NCBI GenBank assembly: GCA_021802085.1
Contig: JAKAAZ010000091.1
Span: 1-12,938 of the forward strand
DNA length: 12,938 bases
Source: Acidobacteriota bacterium
GTDB lineage: Bacteria > Acidobacteriota > Terriglobia > Terriglobales > Acidobacteriaceae
Reading direction: 5' to 3'
The translations under genes and the position numbers were made by a program. Below the pieces are notes generated by a model that made no database searches, was not told where the DNA came from, and worked only from the letters and a program-made list of their open reading frames with translations. This document shows, piece by piece, positions 1 through 7,704 of this stretch (positions within the stretch are counted from its first letter, which is position 1; each line of letters begins with the position of its first letter).

Positions 1-819
1 CACGACCGGCTTTGGCAGGAAGGATGCCGTATATCCCAGGCTGGCGGCGACTTGACGGGTCAGCAGCTTGTAGAGCTGGATCTGATCGGCGGCGGCCACG
101 ACTTCGCCGTAGCCGTAGTTGATCTCGAACTGACTGGGCGCTACCTCGGGGTGGTCCTTCTCGTTCTGGAAGCCCATGGCGCGCTGCACTTCCGCCGACG
201 TGTCGATAAACTTGCGCAAAGGATCCAGAGGCAGCGAATGATAGTAGCCGCCGGTGTTCACGAACTCGAACTTCCCGGTCTCATGGAATCGGGCCTCGGC
301 GTCGATGCCGGCAAAGAGAAAGCCTTCAATCTCGTTGGCGGCGTTCAGCGTATAGCCCTTGTCCTCGAACAGCTTGTCGGAGTAGTTCTTCAATACGCCG
401 CGCAGGTCGCCCGCGTAGGGTGCGCCCCCTTTGTCAATCACGGAGCCAAAGACCAGCACCTTGCCGTTTCCGAAAACATCGGCCGGGACCCAGTAAAACG
501 CGCTCCAGTCGATTGCCAGACGCAGATCGCTCTCCTTCTGCGCCGTGAAGCCGCGAATCGAAGAACCGTCAAATGTGAGGTTGTCGTAGCTCGATATCAG
601 AAATTTCTTGTCGTAATCCAGCAGATGGAGGCGGCCCTCAAGGTCGGAAAACAGGACCGTCACGGCCTTGATGCGTTTCTCATCGGTCAGATACTTGAGA
701 CGATCCTCGCGAACTTTATGCGGTGCCACTCGGTTCAGGCGATCTTCCTTCGCCTTTAGATTCATTTGCTCCAATTCGTCATAGCTCAAAGCCAGAAAGT
801 TCCTGTATTCAGTCGACAT
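1..819 (-). CDS. glnA: Glutamine synthetase, type I (partial, C-terminus outside window)
   Basis: Makes glutamine from glutamate, ammonia and ATP in the cytoplasm; the central step of ammonia assimilation. The 273 visible residues read from an ATG at 819 and run off the left edge in frame, so the C-terminal part (ATP and glutamate site, any adenylylation Tyr) is not visible. Visible family signatures are FDGSSIRGF (83-91) closing the beta-grasp domain, NEIEGFLF (162-169) with the metal-binding Glu pair 163/165, EVAPSQFEI (225-233) with the Glu225/Glu232 metal ligands, and FLPKP (267-271). A GGGAAGG-type ribosome site lies about 6 nt before the start. The first ~48 residues form a charged, probably helical extension before the beta-grasp domain, longer than in classical enterobacterial GlnA. 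It lies 113 nt downstream of the kinase gene on the same strand. The family call is secure; the subtype is open because half the protein is missing. Confidence 0.93.
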   Translation of the reverse strand, partial: MSTEYRNFLALSYDELEQMNLKAKEDRLNRVAPHKVREDRLKYLTDEKRIKAVTVLFSDLEGRLHLLDYDKKFLISSYDNLTFDGSSIRGFTAQKESDLRLAIDWSAFYWVPADVFGNGKVLVFGSVIDKGGAPYAGDLRGVLKNYSDKLFEDKGYTLNAANEIEGFLFAGIDAEARFHETGKFEFVNTGGYYHSLPLDPLRKFIDTSAEVQRAMGFQNEKDHPEVAPSQFEINYGYGEVVAAADQIQLYKLLTRQVAASLGYTASFLPKPVV

Positions 820-932
820 GAATTTCCTTCCCGCAAACTTTATTGAGGTTGGGTACATGTCCACGCTATGAGTGCGGGCATGAGGATTTCATGAAGATTC
901 GGCGCGATCGGCGTCAGAAAGCCATTCGATAG

Positions 933-1910
933 CTAGCGATGACGAGCCAGCAGCACCATGACCAGGAACAGGACGAACGGGAACAGCGCGAGAGCCGCGT
1001 AATAAAAGAGTTTCCGTAAACGAGTGGAGCGGCGATCCTTCCAATCCGTCAACTCCGACCGTTCAGCCACGCCAACCTGATCCAGATGCTCCAAATCCAG
1101 TGCAAAAGCATGCGCTGACGGGTAACGGTTCCGCGGCTCGCGCTCCAGGGCGCGATAGAGCACTTCCTGCAACTGCGGGCTGATACTGGGCTCCGCCTCG
1201 CGCGGCGGCAGGGGGTGATTGATCAAGCGATCGTTCATGACCGCCAGCGGCGATGGGCCGGAAAAAGGCGTTTTACCGGAGAGCATTTCGTAGAGCATGA
1301 CTCCGATCGAATAGAGGTCCGAGCGCGCATCCCCGCGCTTGCCTTTGACCTGTTCCGGAGAAATGTAGTTGGGAGTTCCCAATGCCTGGGTAAAGCCGGC
1401 GTAGGTCAGCCGCTTGGCGCCTTCTTTGGAAGCGATTCCAAAATCGATCAACTTGATGTTGTCGTTCTCATCGATCATGATGTTTTCAGGTTTCAGGTCG
1501 CGATGAACCACGCCGTGTTTATGGATATAATCCAGCGCGTTCAGAATTCCCAGCGTGATCCCGATGGCCCGCTCGGGAGGCAGCTTGCCTTGCTCCGTCA
1601 AGATATTTCGCAGCAGACGACCGTTCACCCATTCCATGACCATGTAGGGCCGCGAGCGCTCGTCATCGGGAAAGATCCGCATTACATTGGGATGGTCGAG
1701 GGCCACTCCAATTTCTTCCTCGCGCTTGAAACGGTCAAAAAGAGCCGGATCCGCCTCCATGGCAAGATGCGGAATCTTGATGGCCACCTGGCGTCCGTTT
1801 CGCAGATCGGTCGCCCTGAAAATGGAAGCCATTCCGCTCTCCGCCACAGTAGCTTCGATGCGGTAGTGGTCCAATTCCTGGCCGGTTTCATAAGCAGTGG
1901 CAATGCTCAT
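933..1910 (-). CDS. Membrane-tethered Ser/Thr protein kinase without sensor domain
   Basis: Hanks-type (PknB-like) kinase of 325 residues, expected to transfer phosphate from ATP to Ser/Thr on proteins at the inner face of the membrane. The kinase domain spans about 16-275: VAIK with Lys45, helix C Glu64 in FKREEE, hinge MVMEW (90-94), catalytic loop HRDLKPEN (136-143, Asp138), DFG (156-158), GTPNYISPEQ (178-187) and SDLYSIG (197-203). All catalytic residues are present. The glycine-rich loop is degenerate (AESGMASIF, 23-31, keeping one glycine). A basic juxtamembrane stretch (KDRRSTRLRK) precedes one helix at about 301-322, and the protein ends RHR, so there is no PASTA, TPR or other extracytoplasmic sensor. 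A GGAGAA ribosome site precedes the ATG. Transcription probably starts from the TATAAT box at 1961-1966. Substrates cannot be read from the sequence; the neighbouring genes are not evidence of targets. Confidence 0.95.
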   Translation of the reverse strand: MSIATAYETGQELDHYRIEATVAESGMASIFRATDLRNGRQVAIKIPHLAMEADPALFDRFKREEEIGVALDHPNVMRIFPDDERSRPYMVMEWVNGRLLRNILTEQGKLPPERAIGITLGILNALDYIHKHGVVHRDLKPENIMIDENDNIKLIDFGIASKEGAKRLTYAGFTQALGTPNYISPEQVKGKRGDARSDLYSIGVMLYEMLSGKTPFSGPSPLAVMNDRLINHPLPPREAEPSISPQLQEVLYRALEREPRNRYPSAHAFALDLEHLDQVGVAERSELTDWKDRRSTRLRKLFYYAALALFPFVLFLVMVLLARHR

Positions 1911-1960
1911 CGGGTTGGGTTCTCCGTCTGATCCCTCATGGTACCAGCGCGCGTAAGAAA

Positions 1961-1966
1961 ATTATA
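1961..1966 (-). promoter_or_regulatory. Candidate -10 box for the kinase gene
   Basis: Read on the minus strand this is a perfect TATAAT, about 50 nt upstream of the kinase start, so a transcript would carry a leader of roughly 45 nt. I see no good -35 match 16-18 nt further upstream (that stretch is GC-rich), so the promoter may need an activator. It lies inside the left arm of the mirrored repeat. Confidence 0.5.
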
Positions 1967-2022
1967 AGTTTGCCGATTCCAGGCGCCCGGAATCTATCGG
2001 CCTGGATTTCAATGCGGCGCAA

Positions 2023-2050
2023 GTGACCGCCTCCGCCTGCAACTTATAAA
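2023..2050 (+). promoter_or_regulatory. Candidate promoter for the small membrane protein gene
   Basis: GTGACC at 2023-2028 (four of six matches to TTGACA), a 16-nt spacer and TATAAA at 2045-2050 make a plausible sigma-70-type promoter. Transcription would start near 2057, giving a leader of about 64 nt. The -10 lies in the right arm of the mirrored repeat, in the same relative place as the kinase -10 in the left arm. Confidence 0.4.
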
Positions 2051-2120
2051 TTTCTTATGCGCGCGCTGATACGATGAACGCTCGGCCAACTTCAGTTTCA
2101 GGCCTGAGGAAAATCGTTCC

Positions 2121-2483
2121 GTGAGAAATATTCTGGATACTATCCTCGCAAAGCCTCTGGGAGCTTTTGCTGTCCTGGGCGTTGCGGCCTTCCTTGAAGT
2201 CCTGGGAGACTCCTTCTTTCAATCGGGACTATACCGCGCTTCCGGCGCGACGCGCGCGCTCTTCTTCGTGCTGGGGACTCTGGTCCTTGCGCTCTATGGC
2301 CTGTCCGTCAATACGCCCCGCTGGGATTTCGGCAGGCTGCTTGGCATCTATGTCGTGCTCGTCTTTGTAATGGCGCAGATCATTGGCAAGGTGAGGTTCC
2401 ATCAGTCTCCCACGTTGCCCATTTATGTCGGAGGATCGCTCATGGTTGCCGGAGGAATCCTGATCGCGTTTTGGCAAGCCTAG
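2121..2483 (+). CDS. Small four-helix membrane protein, SMR/YnfA-like
   Basis: A 120-residue, very hydrophobic protein with four predicted membrane segments at about 12-37, 45-62, 72-91 and 100-118. The length, helix count and an acidic pair in the first helix (Glu26 and Asp30 in FLEVLGDSFF) recall the small multidrug resistance superfamily and UPF0060/YnfA proteins, where a membrane-embedded Glu couples proton and substrate movement. The last helix (GGSLMVAGGILIAFW) also fits the closing helix of that fold. If so, it works as a dimer exporting a small cation or hydrophobic compound across the inner membrane. That is inference from architecture; similarity is too weak to name a substrate. Translation starts at GTG, with GAGGA 10 nt upstream. 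It is transcribed divergently from the kinase and probably shares control with it. Confidence 0.8.
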   Translation: MRNILDTILAKPLGAFAVLGVAAFLEVLGDSFFQSGLYRASGATRALFFVLGTLVLALYGLSVNTPRWDFGRLLGIYVVLVFVMAQIIGKVRFHQSPTLPIYVGGSLMVAGGILIAFWQA

Positions 2484-2596
2484 CTGCTATCGGTCTGTCG
2501 AGGAGAGACGGAGGCTCCCGGCTTCTGACTTTTCTGACGAACAGGCAAAGCGTGGCTCGGGGCGACACAGCATTAGTGCGATACAATCCTCGTGCA

Positions 2597-2632
2597 GTCG
2601 CCAAGGCACGTCCACTCATCGGGCGACCTTGG
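2597..2632 (+). other. Overlapping short inverted repeats in the leader of the glycosidase gene
   Basis: GTCGCC (2597-2602) can pair with GGCGAC (2622-2627), and CCAAGG (2601-2606) with CCTTGG (2627-2632). The pairs interleave, so the two stems compete or form a pseudoknot-like fold 45 nt before the start codon at 2677. Each stem is only 6 bp, so chance is a fair explanation. The rest of the 2484-2676 gap shows no convincing promoter (TACAAT at 2582-2587 lacks a -35) and no T-rich terminator. Confidence 0.25.
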
Positions 2633-2676
2633 GTTAGCGAGTGATTCAACACTGACAGCAAACATAGAGAGGGAAC

Positions 2677-5364
2677 ATGCTCATCCGCAGGAAAATGTCC
2701 GCGTGGTTGGTCGCAGGGTTGGTTGGATTTGTCCTTGGCAGGGTGCCGATGCAGGCGCAGGTTGTGCTGCCGGCCCCGGTTGAACTCAACTCCGGCTGGC
2801 AGTTGCAGGAGGCAGCAAAGGTCACGGGGTCAGGCGCTGCCATTTCCTCCGGCGCATACCAGCCACAGGGCTGGCTGGCGGCGACGGTGCCGGGAACCGT
2901 GCTGACGAGTATGGTGAACGATGGTGTGTATCCAGAGCCGCTGTATGGCGAGAACAGCCGTGCGATTCCTGAGAGCCTGAACAGGACATCGTACTGGTAC
3001 CGCATCGCATTTACCGTACCGAAACAGTACGCGCATCGTTCCGTTGCGCTCCACTTCGACGGAGGGAATTTTCGATCGGAAGTGTGGGTGAATGGCACGG
3101 ACGTGGGTTCGATTCAGGGGGCCTTCATTCGCGGGCGGTTCGATATCACGAAGCTGGTGAAGCCGGGTGCGACGGCTGTGCTGGCCGTGCAGGTGTTTCC
3201 GCAGCCGCACCCAGGCGTGCCGCATGAGCACACGATTGCCAACGGAGTGGGAAAGAACGGCGGAATCACGGCCATCGATGGGCCAACGTTTTTGTCGACG
3301 ATCGGCTGGGACTGGCTGCCATCCGTCCCCGATCGCGATACTGGACTGTGGCAGAAGGTATGGCTGTCCGCTTCCGGGCCGGTGCTGATCGAAAACCCGC
3401 TAGTGACGACCGACCTGCCGTTGCCGCGCACGGATTCTGCCGACGTGACCGTGAGTACCACGGTGGAGAACACATCTGACAAAGAGCAGAAGGGCACACT
3501 AGAAGGCAGCTTCGGAGAGGTGCAGTTTTCCAAGCAGGTGACGTTGGCGCCGCACAGCACGCAGAGCGTTGCGTTCGATCCCAAGACGACTCCCGCGCTG
3601 CACGTGGCGAATCCAAAGCTGTGGTGGCCGAACGGGTATGGACCGCAGAACCTGTACACACTGCACCTGCATTTTGTGCAGCACGGGAAAGATTCGGACG
3701 CGAAGGACACGACATTCGGCATTCGAAAGATTACCTACGAGATGCCCGGATCGGACAATTTGACGATCGCTGTGAATGGCGTGCCGGTGTTCATTCGCGG
3801 CGGCGACTGGGGCCTGGATGAAGCGATGAAGCGGATTCCGCGGGCGCGGCTGGACGCGGAAATCCACCTGCACCAGATGGCCCACCTGAACATGATCCGA
3901 AACTGGGTGGGGCAGAGTACCAGCGAGGACTTCTACGAGCTGTGCGACAAGTACGGAATCCTGGTGTGGGATGAGTTCTTCCAGCCGAATCCGAGCGATG
4001 GACCGAATCCGGATGATCTCGAAATCTATCTGGCGAATGTGCGGGACAAGATCCTGCGCTTCCGCAACCATCCCTCGATTGCGCTGTGGTGCGCGCGCAA
4101 CGAAGGCGACCCGCCTCCGGAGATTGCCAGCGCGCTGCTGAAGATGATTCCGGAGCTGGATCCTGTGCGGCTGTACCAGCCAAACTCGACCGCAGGCCGC
4201 GGCGTGGTGTCGCATGGACCGTATTTCTGGCGCGAACCCCAGGCATTTTACGTCTACGATGCGCCGTTCAAGACGGAGACCGGCAGTGTCTCGGTGCCGA
4301 CGATTGAGTCGATTCACGGCATGATGCCGCAGAAGGATTGGGAAACCATCAACGATGATTGGGCGCAGCATGACCTGGCCAAGGGCGCGCAGCACGGCGA
4401 TGTGTATCCATATATCCTCGCCGGACGGTACGGCCGCGTGGCGAACCTTGCCGACTTCGTGCGCAAGGCGCAGATGATGAACTACGAGGCGTTTCGCGCG
4501 ATGTATGAAGGACGTAACGCAATGCTGTTTCATCCTGACACCGGCGTGCTGACCTGGATGAGCGACCCGGCTCACCCGAGCTTTGTGTGGCAGTTGTACG
4601 ATTACGACCTGGAGCCGAACTCTTCGCTGTTCGCGGTTGAGTCTGCATCGGAGCCGGTGCATATCCAGATGAACGAGGCGAACCGGATGCTGCAGGTGAT
4701 CAACAATCTGCCGCAGCCGATCTCCGGAGCGACTGCCCACTTGTCGATCCTGAATCTCAGGGGAAAGTCCGCGCTGGAACGTGATTACGCGGTGAATGGG
4801 CCGGCGGATACCGCGATCAACCTTGGCACCATCCCAGTTCCTGAGGAAATTTCGGCAGTTTACTTTGTGCGATTGGAACTGCGAGACTCCAGCGGGAAGG
4901 TGCTGTCACGCAACTTGTACTGGAAGCCGAATCCTTCACAAGGCGAAGACCTGACGCCACTGAACCAATTGCCGGTGATGCATCTGACAGGCGCGGTGAC
5001 GCGGCACGACACCGATGGTCGCGTGCTGCTGGACGTTACGTTGCGGAACCCTGGCAAGACGATGGCCCTGATGGCGCACCTTCAACTGCGGCGCAAAAGT
5101 TCGGGTGACAGGGTGCTGCCCGTGTTTTACTCCGACAACTATATTTCCCTGGCGCCGGGCGAGAGTCGCACGATAACTGTGGACGCAGCGGAGTCCGATT
5201 TGAAGGGCGATGTTCCGATGGTGGTGCTGGACGGGTGGAACGTCGATATATCCCCGGTGACACATGCAGACAGCATCCTGGCATTGAACATGGACGCTCA
5301 AGTAAGCCAGTGGCCGGTGACGGGTCTGCCGATGATCACCGCGGGGCTGGGGACACAACAATAG
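2677..5364 (+). CDS. Secreted family 2 glycoside hydrolase (CsxA/endo-beta-mannosidase-like)
   Basis: An 895-residue exported retaining glycosidase. A signal peptide (MLIRRK, hydrophobic 9-20, likely cleavage after MQA at about 27) is followed by a sugar-binding-like jelly roll (~38-235), an Ig-like domain (~237-348), a TIM barrel (~350-660) and two C-terminal beta domains (~665-870, including SDNYISLAPGES). The acid/base residue is Glu476 in CARNEGD. The nucleophile is most likely Glu534 in FKTETG, with Glu544 (TIESIHG) as alternative. The block NLADFVRKAQ (590-599) and the Trp-rich stretch at 627-638 match my memory of exo-beta-glucosaminidase CsxA. That enzyme has a Ser-acidic pair where this one has Asn-Glu, so a beta-mannosidase-type activity is as likely. 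A purine-rich AGAGAGGG site lies close to the ATG. It is monocistronic and convergent with the VWFA-like gene, 73 nt apart. Confidence 0.92.
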   Translation: MLIRRKMSAWLVAGLVGFVLGRVPMQAQVVLPAPVELNSGWQLQEAAKVTGSGAAISSGAYQPQGWLAATVPGTVLTSMVNDGVYPEPLYGENSRAIPESLNRTSYWYRIAFTVPKQYAHRSVALHFDGGNFRSEVWVNGTDVGSIQGAFIRGRFDITKLVKPGATAVLAVQVFPQPHPGVPHEHTIANGVGKNGGITAIDGPTFLSTIGWDWLPSVPDRDTGLWQKVWLSASGPVLIENPLVTTDLPLPRTDSADVTVSTTVENTSDKEQKGTLEGSFGEVQFSKQVTLAPHSTQSVAFDPKTTPALHVANPKLWWPNGYGPQNLYTLHLHFVQHGKDSDAKDTTFGIRKITYEMPGSDNLTIAVNGVPVFIRGGDWGLDEAMKRIPRARLDAEIHLHQMAHLNMIRNWVGQSTSEDFYELCDKYGILVWDEFFQPNPSDGPNPDDLEIYLANVRDKILRFRNHPSIALWCARNEGDPPPEIASALLKMIPELDPVRLYQPNSTAGRGVVSHGPYFWREPQAFYVYDAPFKTETGSVSVPTIESIHGMMPQKDWETINDDWAQHDLAKGAQHGDVYPYILAGRYGRVANLADFVRKAQMMNYEAFRAMYEGRNAMLFHPDTGVLTWMSDPAHPSFVWQLYDYDLEPNSSLFAVESASEPVHIQMNEANRMLQVINNLPQPISGATAHLSILNLRGKSALERDYAVNGPADTAINLGTIPVPEEISAVYFVRLELRDSSGKVLSRNLYWKPNPSQGEDLTPLNQLPVMHLTGAVTRHDTDGRVLLDVTLRNPGKTMALMAHLQLRRKSSGDRVLPVFYSDNYISLAPGESRTITVDAAESDLKGDVPMVVLDGWNVDISPVTHADSILALNMDAQVSQWPVTGLPMITAGLGTQQ

Positions 5365-5437
5365 GAGCAGCAGGAACGAGTCCGCGAACCATGCGTTGAG
5401 AGCGAGCGATTCGAGCCAGTGGAACCTGCCATCCGCG

Positions 5438-7678
5438 TCACTGGCCTGGGACGGGCGGTTCTGTTTTGGCCGGAGGCGCTGCACTTGCTTGCGTCGCGGG
5501 TCGCATCAGCAACGCGAGTCGAGGAAAACTAAAGCTGCCCGCCGCGTCGTCGATCACGTTGACCTGGCAGGTGTATAGGCCGGGCGGTATTTTCTCCAGC
5601 GGCACATCCACCAGAAATCCCACGCCGTTCTGCCGCGGAAGATTGATGCGGCTTGCAACCACCAGAGGAGTTTCCAGTGTCTTCACGGAATTATCCAGCA
5701 GTTCCATGTTGGTGAGTACGCGAATCGCTGGTTGATCGGCATTTCCTTGCCTGTTCTTTATTGTGTGGGGCGCGCGCGAACCGAGGTCGCCACTCCCTCG
5801 CAGCTCGCCGGGCTGGGCATGGGCGGGATCATAGATCTGGTACAGCAGGTACATGTGCTGCCCCTGCTGAAAGACGTGGGAAACGTTGGGAATCCATTCG
5901 TTTCCATCGACCACGAGCGGATTTTCCGTCTTTTTAGCGAATGGAACTTGCTGGCTGGAAAGCACGACGGAACTGAGTTTGACCTGGTCTTTTTTGTACT
6001 CCGGCACGGTGATGTTGGCTTGGAAAGAGCCCATGCGACCGGTTTCATTCTCGCGCACGACGAACTTGATCTGATAGGTGCCGGGAGCGAGCGTGAAACT
6101 CGTAGTGTATTGGATATTTTTCTGCCGCGCGTCCTGCGCCGTCTTCAATTTCAACTTGACCGTATCGCGGACGTTGCCGACTTGCATCCCAGCATGGTTC
6201 ATCACCTCGCCGATCACATCCAGTGTGGCTTTGTCCTCATCTCCGCCGCGAACAAAAGGAATCTGAGGGCCCGGGACGATCAGCGAGACGGGCACGATGA
6301 AGTTGCCCGCGCGAGTCCAGAAATAATAGGCGTCGAGATAGACCATCATGTCGGTCGCGGGCAGATCGCTGGTCAGTTCTTCTTTTAACTGCCGCTCGCG
6401 GTCATCGCTGGTGGAATGCTTAAAGTCCGCGGGCGCCCAATAACCAGGCCGGTATTCGAGTTTCACATCGCTGCGCTTGACACGAATCGTCAGCTTGCGA
6501 AATTTTCCGTCGCGCGCCAGGTTAGAGGAGCGGAACGCTACTTCGTAATAGGCCGCGGTATCGCGCTGGATGCGCTGGAAGGCGGGAGCAAAGTCATTGG
6601 TGTCGAAGAATGCCTTGCCGCCCGTGTCGGTCGAGAGTGCCGACAATGTTTCCTGCGAGGCGAAGTTTGAATTGAATTGGCTGGTGACGGCAGCGCCGGA
6701 ATATGCCGCATTGCCGCGCAGACTGGCTGTCTGCGAATCTCCGACGGGTGGCAGCGCCTCCAGGCCGCGCACGTCCACGGTATAGATGGAAAGATTGGCG
6801 CGCACGGAGGCGTTGATTGCAGCGTTCAACGACGCCTGATTCTCAATGCCCGTGCGAGTGAGACCGCCAGAGAAGAACAGGAGAGATTTTCTTTGCGGGA
6901 TGCGCTGCAACGCCTTGGAGACGGACTCGATCGCATAGAGTTTGATATCCGTATTGACGTAGTTGTATTCACTTTCATCCGGCGTGTAGGAATCGCTTAA
7001 ATCCTGAGTTCCGTTGGTTGTTCCATCTCCGCCGGCAGCCATGCCCTGGCCTTCATTGCCGTTATAGCGGTTGATCTGGCGAAGGATCAGATTCTTGTCG
7101 GAGGTGAAATCCTGATCGAGACTGAGCGATGTGCCGAGGGACACCAGCGCCACCAGATCGGCGGGCTGCATCTGCGTTTGCACATAGTTCCTGGCGGCCG
7201 CGACGGCGCGATCCAGGTCCTCGACCTGCATGGAGGACAGGTCGAACATCATGACGATGAGCCGCCGATTTCTCAGCGCCGCTTCATCCATTTGCCCGTT
7301 CTTTGAAAAGAGCTGCACCAGTTGCGCTGGGGTGCTCGCACTGCTTGTTCCACTGACGACAGCTTCTCCCTGCCGGGCGAGATCATCCACATTCTCAAAA
7401 TCCAGCGAAAGAATATGTTGCGGCTTGCCATTTTCGAGAACGGTAAAGTCGCTGGGGTTCAACCCGGTAACAATCTGTCCGGTCTTCTTGTCCCGCACCA
7501 CCACATTCGTCAGCACGATGTCGCTGTTGACCTTCAACGCGTAGGACGCCTGCGAGTTATCCGCGGTCTGCGGAGAGGCGTTGCTCTGCGCGTGGCCAGC
7601 AAGACAGACAATACCCACGAATGCGGCCAACAACAGAGAGAATTTCCGACGGCTGCGATGCGTTCGTGGATGGGTCAT
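5438..7678 (-). CDS. Exported VWFA-related acidobacterial-domain protein
   Basis: A 746-residue secreted protein. Residues ~45-415 match the 'VWFA-related Acidobacterial domain' pattern: an entry segment (VNSDIVLTNVVVRDKKTG, then GLNPSDFTVLENGKPQ), a Rossmann-like core starting LIVMMFDLSSM (140-150), SLLFFSGGL (265-273), and the closing RPGYWAP (410-416). The metal site is degenerate, D146-L-S148-S-M150 instead of DxSxS, so metal-dependent ligand binding is doubtful. Residues ~430-720 look like beta-rich, adhesion-type modules with no motif I recognise. The tail is Ala/Pro-rich. The N-terminus has S-R-R-K-F (9-13) before a hydrophobic stretch, so export could be Tat or Sec, with cleavage near GHA-Q (30/31). 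GAGGAG 6 nt before the ATG is a strong ribosome site. It follows the receptor gene by 26 nt and is surely in its operon, suggesting periplasmic or surface partnership. Its precise role is unknown. Confidence 0.92.
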   Translation of the reverse strand: MTHPRTHRSRRKFSLLLAAFVGIVCLAGHAQSNASPQTADNSQASYALKVNSDIVLTNVVVRDKKTGQIVTGLNPSDFTVLENGKPQHILSLDFENVDDLARQGEAVVSGTSSASTPAQLVQLFSKNGQMDEAALRNRRLIVMMFDLSSMQVEDLDRAVAAARNYVQTQMQPADLVALVSLGTSLSLDQDFTSDKNLILRQINRYNGNEGQGMAAGGDGTTNGTQDLSDSYTPDESEYNYVNTDIKLYAIESVSKALQRIPQRKSLLFFSGGLTRTGIENQASLNAAINASVRANLSIYTVDVRGLEALPPVGDSQTASLRGNAAYSGAAVTSQFNSNFASQETLSALSTDTGGKAFFDTNDFAPAFQRIQRDTAAYYEVAFRSSNLARDGKFRKLTIRVKRSDVKLEYRPGYWAPADFKHSTSDDRERQLKEELTSDLPATDMMVYLDAYYFWTRAGNFIVPVSLIVPGPQIPFVRGGDEDKATLDVIGEVMNHAGMQVGNVRDTVKLKLKTAQDARQKNIQYTTSFTLAPGTYQIKFVVRENETGRMGSFQANITVPEYKKDQVKLSSVVLSSQQVPFAKKTENPLVVDGNEWIPNVSHVFQQGQHMYLLYQIYDPAHAQPGELRGSGDLGSRAPHTIKNRQGNADQPAIRVLTNMELLDNSVKTLETPLVVASRINLPRQNGVGFLVDVPLEKIPPGLYTCQVNVIDDAAGSFSFPRLALLMRPATQASAAPPAKTEPPVPGQ

Positions 7679-7684
7679 GTTCTT

Positions 7685-7690
7685 CTCCTC
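7685..7690 (-). promoter_or_regulatory. Strong ribosome binding site of the VWFA-like gene
   Basis: GAGGAG on the minus strand, 6 nt before the ATG at 7678, inside the 26-nt gap after the receptor stop codon. It fixes the start and supports translation from a shared mRNA. Confidence 0.8.
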
Positions 7691-7704
7691 AAGCGAAACC
7701 GGTG

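Larger units (their letters stand above)
1941..2072. repeat. Mirrored imperfect inverted repeat in divergent promoter region
   Basis: The left arm (1941-1973) and right arm (2039-2072) are imperfect reverse complements of 33 and 34 nt, separated by 65 nt. In the same orientation both arms read GTAYCAGCGCGCG, then (CA inserted only in the right arm) TAAGAAA, an A/T-rich TATAAG block, and GC. Differences are one transition, the CA insertion, one A/T change and one T indel. Each arm holds a TATAA-type -10 sequence pointing outward to its own gene, the kinase on the left and the small membrane protein on the right. The arrangement suggests paired operators or promoters that serve both genes together. 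A cruciform or an RNA hairpin is possible but less likely given the long loop. Confidence 0.75.

Noticed and set aside
52..759. Plus-strand open frame of 235 codons at the left edge
   Set aside because: It is the complement of the glutamine synthetase coding region, which shows all the family motifs.
820..932. Sigma-54 promoter ahead of glutamine synthetase
   Set aside because: No TGGCAC-N5-TTGC pattern is present. A TGGACA hexamer exists on the minus strand but has no -10 at proper spacing.
1941..2072. Reading the inverted repeat as insertion-sequence ends
   Set aside because: Only 65 nt separate the arms, there is no transposase or target-site duplication, and both arms contain promoter-like boxes suited to the flanking genes.
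3499..4740. A 413-codon minus-strand open frame inside the glycosidase gene
   Set aside because: It is rich in Arg, His and Val with no recognisable motif and overlaps the catalytic domain of a clear family 2 enzyme.
5365..5437. Terminator between the convergent glycosidase and VWFA-like genes
   Set aside because: I see no stem followed by a T-run on either strand in this 73-nt gap.
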